Origin: Planctomycetota bacterium
Lineage (GTDB): Bacteria > JAJVIF01 > JAPKYR01
Length of the DNA stretch: 53,692 nt
Assembly: GCA_030614715.1 (NCBI GenBank)
Contig: JAUWTM010000009.1
Coordinates: forward strand, 1-53,692
Reading direction: 5' to 3'
Position 1 is the first letter of the stretch, and every line of letters begins with the position of its first letter. Below are positions 1 to 6,531 of this stretch, in pieces. A model generated the notes under the pieces. The model made no database searches. It was not told the origin of the DNA and saw only the letters and a program-made list of their open reading frames with translations. The translations under genes and the position numbers were made by a program.

Positions 1-149
1 CAGTATCAGCTCTTGAGGATGAGGACCGCAGGGAATATATATCACAGACCGTAGCGTGGACGACATGGTACCAGACTAATGACGTACCGGACTCCTTTGA
101 GGAGCTTCCTGAGCCTAATACACTGATCGAACTACTTAGCACCGATTAA
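1..149 (+). CDS. C-terminal end of an unidentified protein (5' truncated by the window)
   Basis: An open frame enters from the left edge (codons begin at base 3) and runs about 48 codons to a TAA at 147-149. The encoded tail is acidic and polar, contains VAWTTWYQTND and ends in IELLSTD. It has no motif that identifies a family. It is followed by a roughly 70-base gap and then an extended -10 promoter for the next gene, so it probably ends a separate transcription unit. The frame is uninterrupted and codon use looks like the neighbours. Function unknown. Confidence 0.55.
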   Translation, partial: VSALEDEDRREYISQTVAWTTWYQTNDVPDSFEELPEPNTLIELLSTD

Positions 150-216
150 TCCCGGGTATTTTTACACTGCGGGAATGCCTGGCAGTTTTAATTTATTCGT
201 GCAACAAATTAGTGTC

Positions 217-225
217 TGTTATAAT
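217..225 (+). promoter_or_regulatory. Extended -10 promoter for the gene at 240
   Basis: TGTTATAAT is a perfect extended -10 (TG, one base, TATAAT). No good -35 lies 17 bases upstream. A start site near 232 would leave only about 8 bases before the ATG at 240, and GGCAGG directly abuts that ATG, so the leader is very short. Confidence 0.5.
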
Positions 226-239
226 CATGTGTTGGCAGG

Positions 240-788
240 ATGGACAACCATACATCTCAAAATGCAGAGGATGAACAACGTCTTACGAAAGGCGGAAATG
301 TTCAGGGAGCCGGACAGAATTCCAACCGTCGACCCGACAGTTCATTCAGCAGTGACGATATTCGAACGGCAATATCAAAGGTACATTTTAAGAAAATCAG
401 CAAGGTCAACCTGATGATATTGGTCGTAATCCTGAGTACGGTTATCGGAACCTGCACAGGCGTTAACCTTATGCATATGGTTGCGGGACCTCCATCACCC
501 CTGCATCTGGGACCGCAGGAAACGGGCAGCGTATCCGGTTACGGTCAGCAGGCGATACCAATTGAACTTAACGCAGGAAGTGCTCTTTTCACGATCGAAC
601 TGGAATCGACTGATTACAACACAGTGTACATAGAGCTAAAAGATGCGTATGCAGGCTGGCACACCCGTCTCCTGACGCAACAATTTTCCTGCGAGATTAC
701 CACGGTAGTACAGATAACTTACACCGGAAGACATTACCTTGCAGTGGCAGCGTCTCAGGACGATCACTGGGAGATTTCATGGGAATAG
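240..788 (+). CDS. Single-pass membrane protein, paralogue of the next gene
   Basis: 182 residues. A polar N-terminus (about 1-55) with several Lys/Arg near 48-55 precedes one hydrophobic segment (about 57-79, VNLMILVVILSTVIGTC). The rest (about 80-182) should lie outside the cytoplasm and is beta-rich, ending in YTGRHYLAVAASQDDHWEISWE-like strands. The following gene has the same layout: DEQR near the N-terminus, one membrane segment, a GSxxGxGxQAxxIELNAG stretch and a terminal WEIxWE. The two are therefore tandem paralogues. The C-terminal domain resembles a small beta-sandwich such as a PPC-like ligand domain, but that is a guess. No enzyme motif is visible. Confidence 0.75.
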   Translation: MDNHTSQNAEDEQRLTKGGNVQGAGQNSNRRPDSSFSSDDIRTAISKVHFKKISKVNLMILVVILSTVIGTCTGVNLMHMVAGPPSPLHLGPQETGSVSGYGQQAIPIELNAGSALFTIELESTDYNTVYIELKDAYAGWHTRLLTQQFSCEITTVVQITYTGRHYLAVAASQDDHWEISWE

Positions 789-828
789 AAAATCCTGACA
801 GTCAGAATACAGGTGCAGGAGTCGTAAA

Positions 829-1383
829 TTGAATGGCGACGATACGAACAGGTCAAATCGAGCTGACAATGAGCAACGGTTCACGAGCAGCCGGTCGGAT
901 ACCGGTGATTTCAACAGCCAATCGATTGTCACCTCAATTTTCAGCGATCGAAGGAACGTCAGATTGCTCGTTGCAGTCGTCATAATAGCGTTGATACTGG
1001 CCTCTGCCGTGCAAATTGGTTTAAGGCAATCAATACAAGAAGTAATGCGTCCGCGGAACTCGAGCAATACACGCTCGTTCGTGGAGGCGGCTCCCGAACT
1101 CGAGGAACAAATGACCGGAAGCATCACGGGAAACGGAACGCAGGCGGAGGAGATCGAGTTGAATGCCGGAGCTGTGTTGATTTATGTAAGCTGCGATTCC
1201 GACGTTGATTATGCTCAGCTCCTGCTCAAAATGCACGACGCAAACGGTGAATATATAGGCTACGTGGGGACGATGAATTGCCCCTGCGACAGCTCGAGCG
1301 TGTTACAAGCCCGGTACACAGGAACGTATTACCTCGCCATCGACAGCACACCCGGAACCGACTGGGAAATAAGGTGGGAGTAG
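829..1383 (+). CDS. Single-pass membrane protein, tandem paralogue of the preceding gene
   Basis: 184 residues from a TTG start, chosen because a GCAGGA ribosome site sits 8 bases upstream and the frame is open throughout; no in-frame ATG lies near. An N-terminal polar region with DNEQRF is followed by a membrane segment at about 45-66 and an exported domain. That domain shares with the 240 gene the SITGNGTQAEEIELNAG block, a YTGTYYLAI block and the end WEIRWE. It has extra Cys (C-D-S and NCPC) that could form disulfides outside the cell. The 40-base gap to the upstream gene suggests co-transcription, and a hairpin terminator follows. Function unknown. Confidence 0.72.
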   Translation: MNGDDTNRSNRADNEQRFTSSRSDTGDFNSQSIVTSIFSDRRNVRLLVAVVIIALILASAVQIGLRQSIQEVMRPRNSSNTRSFVEAAPELEEQMTGSITGNGTQAEEIELNAGAVLIYVSCDSDVDYAQLLLKMHDANGEYIGYVGTMNCPCDSSSVLQARYTGTYYLAIDSTPGTDWEIRWE

Positions 1384-1410
1384 AACTTCAGGAACGTAAA
1401 AATTCCAAAG

Positions 1411-1445
1411 AAAAACCCCCGTATCAACGAGGGTTAATTTTTTTC
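1411..1445. terminator. Bidirectional intrinsic terminator between convergent genes
   Basis: A stem AACCCCCGT / ACGAGGGTT (one mismatch) with loop ATCA is followed by a run of seven T, and an A-rich stretch lies on the other side. It can therefore end both the 829 gene and the minus-strand PhnD-like gene. Confidence 0.7.
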
Positions 1446-1459
1446 TAATAATTCGATTT

Positions 1460-2386
1460 CTACAAATTCTCCAACTCGCTCTCGATGTCATACTCAAGTG
1501 TCTGGACCATCTGGCGGATCGGGTCGTAGTCAGTATCCTCGGCGGGCACCAGTTCCTCGATCTCGTAGATCATGTAGAGAGCACCACCCTCACCTTCCAG
1601 GCTCATTTCCATCATCGCCTCGATAAAACCGTCCCAGAATTCTCCCTCAAGGTCACCGCGAAGGCTCACGGTGTCGGATGGAATCCCCGGCGTGTAGGCG
1701 ATAATTTTCAAATCATCCATCACTGATGGTTCGGTCTCGATGAGTCGGAGTCTTGCATCGTCGTATGTAGCCCCCGCATCGAGACGTCCCTGGAGCACCG
1801 CCTGCACGACCGCCGTGTGGCTTCCAACAAATGTGTATTCAGCCAGATCGACATCGGGATCGATTCCACTCGAGAGAAGGAGAGTCTTCGGGTATAAATG
1901 TCCCGACGCACTTGGTGCTTCGGTGAATCCCATCGTCCTGCCCACAAGATCCTCGAGTGAATCTATATCACTGTCCGTACGGACGATGATCTGTCCGCGA
2001 TAGGTCGGGCTGTCATTACGTACCGCCTTGAGCACCACTTTCACGCCGTAGCGCTCGTTACCCAGTACGTATGCAAGTGACGGAAGCAGCGCAGCTTCAA
2101 AGTGTCCGGCGGCCATCTGTTCGATGCATGCAGAATAGCTCAGGACGATCGCGGCTTCGACCTCGTGACCGATCAGTTCCCCGAGACGGGTCTCGAAATC
2201 ACCAAGCTGCTGCTCGATCTGTCCCTGTTCGACCGACGGTACAAACGCGATTCGGACCGGACCATCGGGTGCTCCGGATGAATCGGGTTCGGTTGTGTCA
2301 CCGTTGTCAGCAGGCGGTGCAGGACAACCAAGAAGGAAGATTCCGAGCAGGACAGAGATGGTGATGATGTGGATATTATTTTTCAT
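1460..2386 (-). CDS. PhnD-like phosphate/phosphonate ABC transporter substrate-binding lipoprotein
   Basis: 308 residues. The N-terminus is a lipoprotein signal ending LLGC at Cys21, followed by a Pro/Asp-rich tether. The body matches the PhnD/periplasmic-binding family: RIAFVPSVEQ near 46, a SYSACIEQMAAGHFEAALLPSLAY-like region, RGQIIVRTDSDIDSLEDLVG and FTEAPSASGHLYPKTLL with a later VVQAVLQGRLDAGATYDD. Length fits the family. It would bind a small oxyanion or related ligand in the periplasm. No permease or ATPase gene is near, so it is an orphan in this window, and the ligand cannot be read from sequence. The gene upstream on the same strand ends about 100 bases away, with a palindrome pair between them. 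Confidence 0.85.
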   Translation of the reverse strand: MKNNIHIITISVLLGIFLLGCPAPPADNGDTTEPDSSGAPDGPVRIAFVPSVEQGQIEQQLGDFETRLGELIGHEVEAAIVLSYSACIEQMAAGHFEAALLPSLAYVLGNERYGVKVVLKAVRNDSPTYRGQIIVRTDSDIDSLEDLVGRTMGFTEAPSASGHLYPKTLLLSSGIDPDVDLAEYTFVGSHTAVVQAVLQGRLDAGATYDDARLRLIETEPSVMDDLKIIAYTPGIPSDTVSLRGDLEGEFWDGFIEAMMEMSLEGEGGALYMIYEIEELVPAEDTDYDPIRQMVQTLEYDIESELENL

Positions 2387-2413
2387 TGGTGGTCCTCGTT
2401 GGCTTTGATAACT

Positions 2414-2453
2414 GCGGACATGCTGTCCGCGGTACTGCAGACTGGCAGTCTGC
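2414..2453. repeat. Paired palindromes (variable-arm family), copy 1
   Basis: Two perfect hairpins in tandem: arm GCGGACA, centre TGC (2414-2430), and arm GCAGACT, centre GGC (2437-2453), followed by GCTACGG. They occupy the gap between the PhnD-like gene and its upstream neighbour. The layout of two hairpins and a trailing GCTAC matches other loci in the window, although these two centres lack the flanking CG seen elsewhere. Confidence 0.75.
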
Positions 2454-2486
2454 GCTACGGAATCTCGTCTTATCTATGTTAGTGAA

Positions 2487-3548
2487 TTAAATTGGCCAGA
2501 TTTCGCTTATGGCTACGTAGTCCGATTCCTCACCCTTGTACACCGATTCGATTGTAAAAGTAATTGCCCCGACACCAATACCGTCACCTTCATCAAAATA
2601 GACCCACTGAATGCTTCGCTTGTCTTCAAAAATTACTCTCTGTGACGCACCATTATCGAAGGTGATCAGGCATTCATATGGACGGTCGTAGATCAGGTAA
2701 GTATCCAGGCCATCCCACGGTAACTCATCAGGAGCCGGTGGCTGGTGATACTGCCATCCGGTCCGGATCGCAAGTCCACGGATCGATTGACTGTCAGCGA
2801 CGTGCAGGACAAAAGATGGTTGGTCATTGCTCTGACCTATCCATGCGGTCGTCAGCCTGCCATCAGTGAGATTGCTGCTTTCGCATAACTCGTCATCGAC
2901 CATCACGATCTCTGCTGGCGACTCGAAATTCATCAGCTCATCGACGTAGAAAATTCCCCATTTGTACGGCTCCTCGTCCTGCGACAGGACCTCGTACCGG
3001 ACTCCCGACGGTACCATCCACCAGTTGTCGCTGTAATACCGGGCACCACCGTTACTCACTACGTAGATCATTCCCTCGACCTGTGTCACAGTCTGGCATG
3101 TTCCGAAATCAACGATGCTGAAAAAGCTTCGGAACATCGTTCCACCGGAATGCTGTTGAACAGCAAGGTAGAACTGACCGTCCGCTTCGAGCCAGTAGAT
3201 CGCCGGGACAATGCGATCAGTCTGGAGCAGAAGGTATTCATCATTTCCGTCCCACGTGGCAATGTAAACCGACATCCCCTCGTTCTCGAACCCACCGCCT
3301 GAATGACGTATGAACGCGATCCATTCCTCATCCGGGCTGATCGCGGCTATCCGGGGGACGTACGGTATGTTAGGCATCTCTCCAAGTGGTTCGAAGAAGA
3401 TCACTTCACCGTAATCGTTGATGTAGAGTCCGTCATCATGCCACTCAAGCTGTCTGCTGTCGGCCAGTACCGGGTTTGAAACTGCGATCAGCATCACGCA
3501 GGTCAGAGTTATCAGTATGCATTTTTTGAAGTTGTGAGAGAATCTCAT
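2487..3548 (-). CDS. Secreted protein with C-terminal discoidin/NADase-type glycan-binding-like domain
   Basis: 353 residues with a Sec signal ending ...NPVLADSR (cleavage near residue 30) and no lipobox. Residues about 35-200 read like a degenerate beta-propeller (IAAISPDEEWIAFIRHSGG, then YIATWDGNDEYLLLQTD). Residues about 215-353 fit the NADase-type glycan-binding/discoidin pattern: LTDGRLTTAWIGQ, then FVLHVADSQSIRGLAIRTGW, RPYECLITFDNGASQ and a closing strand. The assignment rests on pattern memory, so the exact family is uncertain. It would act in the periplasm or outside the cell. It precedes the PhnD-like gene on the same strand. Confidence 0.72.
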   Translation of the reverse strand: MRFSHNFKKCILITLTCVMLIAVSNPVLADSRQLEWHDDGLYINDYGEVIFFEPLGEMPNIPYVPRIAAISPDEEWIAFIRHSGGGFENEGMSVYIATWDGNDEYLLLQTDRIVPAIYWLEADGQFYLAVQQHSGGTMFRSFFSIVDFGTCQTVTQVEGMIYVVSNGGARYYSDNWWMVPSGVRYEVLSQDEEPYKWGIFYVDELMNFESPAEIVMVDDELCESSNLTDGRLTTAWIGQSNDQPSFVLHVADSQSIRGLAIRTGWQYHQPPAPDELPWDGLDTYLIYDRPYECLITFDNGASQRVIFEDKRSIQWVYFDEGDGIGVGAITFTIESVYKGEESDYVAISEIWPI

Positions 3549-3586
3549 CGTGTACGCCTCCCGGATGAGCGCAATACTAGCACTGC

Positions 3587-3621
3587 GGACGGGACGTCCA
3601 CAAGACAGCCGTCGGGACGAC
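3587..3621. repeat. Paired palindromes, copy 2
   Basis: Two short hairpins share the centre GGA flanked by CG: arm GGACG (3587-3599) and arm GTCG (3611-3621), separated by ACAAGACAGCC and followed by CGCGCTACGAG. It lies in the promoter-side gap of the 3548 minus-strand gene. Confidence 0.65.
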
Positions 3622-3668
3622 CGCGCTACGAGTTCGAAAAAATATAGCAGGTGTCAGATTAAATGGCA

Positions 3669-3695
3669 GGTTAAAGGGGACTGTCACCTTTAACC
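3669..3695. repeat. REP-like palindrome (AAAGGGGACTGTC type)
   Basis: Arms GGTTAAAGG and CCTTTAACC enclose GGACTGTCA. The core AAAGGGGACTGTCACCTTT is the same word found in the cluster at 11243-11375. It resembles REP sequences mobilised by RAYT (TnpA-REP) transposases in many environmental genomes; no such transposase is in the window. Confidence 0.7.
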
Positions 3696-3720
3696 GTCAT
3701 CCACTTGATATTTACTTCAT

Positions 3721-4644
3721 TTGACGGCTAGTATTCTACCGATGGCATCCACCCAACCATACGTACTAGTGTTGACTGCCCGATCTTCGGGATGGGGTAC
3801 CGCGAGGCTGCGCGAAGCTGCTAAAGCCAGAAAAATCCAGATCCGGACGCATGATCCATCGAAAGCGATGCTCGAGATTGGTTCCGAGCCGTCGATCAGG
3901 TTCCATGCACGTAATATCCCGATGCCTGCCGTGGTGCTGCCAAGGCTCGGTCCCGGACATTATGAAAACGGCATCGCGGTACTGAGACAGTTCGAGGCGA
4001 TGGGTGTCCCGGTGGTCAACCGTGCCGATGCGATTCAGCTCGCGCGGGATACGTACCAGTCACTGCTTGCATTAAGAAACGCCGGGCTTCCGGTTCCGAT
4101 GACATCCCGAATCCTTACCATGAAGGACCTTAAGATCGCCCGTAAGCACGTTCCCGGTCCCCCGTGGATTCTGAAAACCTTCACCGGCTCGATGGGTATC
4201 GGTACGATGCTCGTTCATAAGGTCGATCAGCTTGAAGCTGTCGCGGCAACCCTCTGGGCTCTCCACCAGCCCATACTTTTACAGGAACACATCCCGTCCC
4301 GCGACACAACCATATCTGACATCCGTACTCTCATTGTTGGAAAGCAGATCCTGAGCGCGATTCGACGCTCCGCGACCGGTGGGGAGTTCCGTGCCAACGT
4401 TCATAGAGGTGGAACTCCGACCCAGGTTGATCTTTCAAGGCGTGAGATGTTGCTTGCTTTGAAAGCAGCTACGGTGTCGGGGCTTGACATCGCCGGGGTC
4501 GACTGGATCGAGACTGTAAATGGCCCGGTCCTGCTGGAAGTAAACGCGACACCGGGATTCCAGGGTTTCGAATCCGCCACCGGCATAGATGTCGCGGGCG
4601 CTATGCTGGATCATGCTCTGATGGTATGCGGGCATGGCAGATAA
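3721..4644 (+). CDS. RimK-like ATP-grasp ligase
   Basis: Up to 307 residues from TTG at 3721. ATG at 3742 (residue 8) is an equally likely start, and neither has a strong ribosome site. The order of elements fits the RimK/ATP-grasp family: an N-terminal preATP-grasp domain (VLVLTARSSGWGTARLREAAKAR), VVNRADAIQLARDTYQSLLALRNAGLPVP, the nucleotide-binding ILKTFTGSMGIGTMLV, IRTLIVGKQILSAIRR, and the metal site GVDWIETVNGPVLLEVNATPGF near the end. Such enzymes join an amino acid (often Glu) to a carboxylate of a protein or small molecule using ATP. The substrate cannot be told from sequence; it need not be ribosomal protein S6. It stands alone here. Confidence 0.88.
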   Translation: MTASILPMASTQPYVLVLTARSSGWGTARLREAAKARKIQIRTHDPSKAMLEIGSEPSIRFHARNIPMPAVVLPRLGPGHYENGIAVLRQFEAMGVPVVNRADAIQLARDTYQSLLALRNAGLPVPMTSRILTMKDLKIARKHVPGPPWILKTFTGSMGIGTMLVHKVDQLEAVAATLWALHQPILLQEHIPSRDTTISDIRTLIVGKQILSAIRRSATGGEFRANVHRGGTPTQVDLSRREMLLALKAATVSGLDIAGVDWIETVNGPVLLEVNATPGFQGFESATGIDVAGAMLDHALMVCGHGR

Positions 4645-4685
4645 AGTGACGGGATTTTTGCTTGCGTGAATAAACCGTGAATCAG

Positions 4686-4714
4686 TTGGCTAAGTTCACA
4701 TACCATGATAATAT
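4686..4714 (+). promoter_or_regulatory. Sigma70-type promoter for the gene at 4802
   Basis: TTGGCT and TAATAT are separated by 17 bases. The predicted start leaves a leader of about 80 bases before the ATG. Confidence 0.45.
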
Positions 4715-4801
4715 GCTCCGGACAGGACAGGGATATTGTCATCTGAACTTATCCCACAGTCAGAGCTGGCCGATCCGGGCAGCAGGAGGAGACTCGACTA
4801 A

Positions 4802-5485
4802 ATGGACAACAATTCATCAAACAATTGTGGAAAAGTATGCCTATTCAGTTGCCTTGGCTGCCTTGGACTATGTGTGGTCCTGGCTCTTGTCGTGGTGATT
4901 GGGACGTGCGCAGGATGCAGCATGCTTGGCGGCATGTTCGGGGGACTGTTCTCATCAATTAGAGATATCACATCTATCTCGGGTTATTTCGAAGACCTCA
5001 AGGCTGAAGGCTGGGAAGTCGACGACTCCAGTTCAAATCAACCTTCAGGCTATGGTGCAGATGTTGAAGCTGGTGTACCAATGACCTGGCAGGCCAGGGA
5101 AAATCCGGATGACGATTGGATCGAATACACATGGATCATGGTCATGCCGGGCCTCGCTGAAATGGAGGAAATGGACGAATCTGAGCAGGAAGAGCTTGGT
5201 TTCGGCGACTTCATGGGCATGATGAATTTCACCATGGTTCCAGTTACTGAAGCCGCTCTGGAAGTTCACGAAGAACTCGGACTTGATCTTCCCGACGATT
5301 TTGACATCGACGACTGGGAGGACTACGTACAGGGCTCAGACAGGGACAGCGATCGCGACAGCGATCGTGACAGGGACCGTGATCGTGACCGGGATGAGGA
5401 CGAGGATGAGGAAACCAATGGTGACGATAACCGCGACAGGGATCGCGATGACCGTGGACCCAAATCCCTTAGAAAGGCAGCATAA
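4802..5485 (+). CDS. Membrane-anchored protein with Asp/Arg-repeat tail
   Basis: 227 residues; ATG preceded by GCAGGAGGA at good distance. The N-terminus is Cys-rich and hydrophobic (membrane segment about 13-37, with seven Cys in the first 40 residues), followed by a Gly/Met-rich stretch. The middle (about 55-175) is a small domain with acidic clusters (AEMEEMDESEQEELGFG). Residues about 180-222 are dominated by alternating Asp and Arg/Ser dipeptides, encoded by GA(C/T)AGGGA- and GATCGCGACAG-type DNA repeats (about 5336-5460), and the end is basic (KSLRKAA). The start MDNNSS resembles MDNHTS of the 240 gene. The tail is probably disordered and may bind cations. Function unknown; not a recognised family. 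Confidence 0.7.
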   Translation: MDNNSSNNCGKVCLFSCLGCLGLCVVLALVVVIGTCAGCSMLGGMFGGLFSSIRDITSISGYFEDLKAEGWEVDDSSSNQPSGYGADVEAGVPMTWQARENPDDDWIEYTWIMVMPGLAEMEEMDESEQEELGFGDFMGMMNFTMVPVTEAALEVHEELGLDLPDDFDIDDWEDYVQGSDRDSDRDSDRDRDRDRDRDEDEDEETNGDDNRDRDRDDRGPKSLRKAA

Positions 5486-5513
5486 TATTCCAGGAAATTT
5501 CAACCGAAAAAGA

Positions 5514-5538
5514 ACCCCCGGCTATCCGGGGGATTTTT
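5514..5538. terminator. Intrinsic terminator
   Basis: Perfect 7-bp stem CCCCCGG / CCGGGGG, loop CTAT, then ATTTTTG on the plus strand. It lies just after the 4802 gene; the A-rich left side could also serve the minus-strand crotonase gene. Confidence 0.75.
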
Positions 5539-5566
5539 GTTATATCGAACTTCTTGCTTTTTCTTA

Positions 5567-5609
5567 CCTTTGTGTCCTTTGTGTCTTCTCTTCCTTCGTG
5601 CCCTTCGTG
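5567..5609. repeat. CACAAAGGACAC / CACGAAGG dispersed repeat, copy 1 (minus orientation)
   Basis: Read on the minus strand this is a chain of CACGAAGG and CACAAAGGA units. The same word, in the other orientation, lies at 47535-47571. Both sit in the short gap between two convergent genes, next to an intrinsic terminator. Similar CACCAAGGACACAAAGG strings recur in many environmental genomes. Confidence 0.7.
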
Positions 5610-5631
5610 TTGGTTCTTTTCCTGGTCGCCA

Positions 5632-6420
5632 TTACTTGTACTTGAACTCAGGTTTTCTCTTTTCGATGAATGCTGTCAGGCCTTCCATCGAATCCTCCGA
5701 TGCATAACAGAGCCCGAACAGGTTCGCCTCGATGTTACCGCCCTCCATCGGTGTTGCAGCCAGGCCGTGATGGATGCTCTCGAGCGCGTACCTGACAGCC
5801 AGTCCGCCGTTTCTGAAGATCCCCTTGAAGATCTCCATACATTTGTTGATTAACTCATCACCCGGAACCACATGATTGGCAAGCCCGATCGAATGAGCCT
5901 CTTCGGCCGAATACATCCGACCCGAGCAGATCATCTCTATTGCATGGCCCTTACCGACCAGCCGCGGCAGACGGATGGTTCCCATTGCGCCGGGTATGAT
6001 TCCCAGGCTGACTTCGGGCTGTCCGAATTTCGCGCCCTCCGCGGCAACCCTCATGTGACAGGCCATCGCGAACTCGCATCCGCCGCCAAGGCAGAACCCG
6101 TTGACTGCTGCGATGACCGGCTTGTACATCGCCTCCACTTTCTCAAACACTCGTTGCAGGTCACGTGCATAGACAGGGGCTTTTATGGCATCCAGCTTGA
6201 CAAGTTCCTTGATGTCGGCGCCTGCGATAAACGCTTTTTCACCGGCACCTGTGAAGATGACACCCCAGACGTCATCATCGGCCAGCAGCTCATCGACCAG
6301 CAGGTCGAGTTCTGCAACTGTAGCCGGGTTTAAAGCGTTCAGGGCTTTCGGACGGTTGAACGTGGCAATCGCGACGTTATCTTTCACAACAACCGCAAAA
6401 TTTTCATATTCGTACGGCAT
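5632..6420 (-). CDS. Enoyl-CoA hydratase/isomerase (crotonase) family protein
   Basis: 262 residues, the normal length for a crotonase. GGGAGGAG lies just upstream of the ATG. Visible motifs: FNRPKALNAL; the oxyanion-hole stretch AFIAGADIKEL (about 63-73); NGFCLGGGCEFAMAC with Glu116; and FGQPEVSLGIIPGAMGT with Glu136. Glu116 and Glu136 match the two catalytic acids of true enoyl-CoA hydratases, so hydration of trans-2-enoyl-CoA (crotonyl-CoA class) is the likely reaction, in the cytoplasm. No other beta-oxidation gene is near, so the pathway (fatty acid, butyrate or amino-acid degradation) is open. It is transcribed divergently from murJ from an overlapping promoter. Confidence 0.93.
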   Translation of the reverse strand: MPYEYENFAVVVKDNVAIATFNRPKALNALNPATVAELDLLVDELLADDDVWGVIFTGAGEKAFIAGADIKELVKLDAIKAPVYARDLQRVFEKVEAMYKPVIAAVNGFCLGGGCEFAMACHMRVAAEGAKFGQPEVSLGIIPGAMGTIRLPRLVGKGHAIEMICSGRMYSAEEAHSIGLANHVVPGDELINKCMEIFKGIFRNGGLAVRYALESIHHGLAATPMEGGNIEANLFGLCYASEDSMEGLTAFIEKRKPEFKYK

Positions 6421-6451
6421 TTTTCTCCTCCCTTTTTCTCATGGGTCGACA

Positions 6452-6499
6452 ATCATACCCGCAAAGAATAATTGAGGCAAATTCCGGTATACGTATGAT
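6452..6499. promoter_or_regulatory. Symmetrical overlapping divergent promoters (crotonase / murJ)
   Basis: On the minus strand TTGCCT (plus-strand 6475-6480) and TATGAT (6452-6457) are 17 bases apart. On the plus strand TTGAGG (6472-6477) and TATGAT (6494-6499) are 16 apart. The two -35 elements overlap and the two -10 elements form the perfect inverted repeat CAATCATAC / GTATGATTG (6450-6458 and 6493-6501). Polymerase could hardly occupy both at once. Confidence 0.55.
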
Positions 6500-6531
6500 T
6501 GTAAGGGCACGAGATGTGCTAATATCCGCCC

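Noticed and set aside
5283-5645. 120-codon frame overlapping the 4802 gene and running through the terminator
   Set aside because: Thr/Ile-rich translation of the Asp/Arg repeat in another frame, then through the terminator and CACAAAGG repeat.
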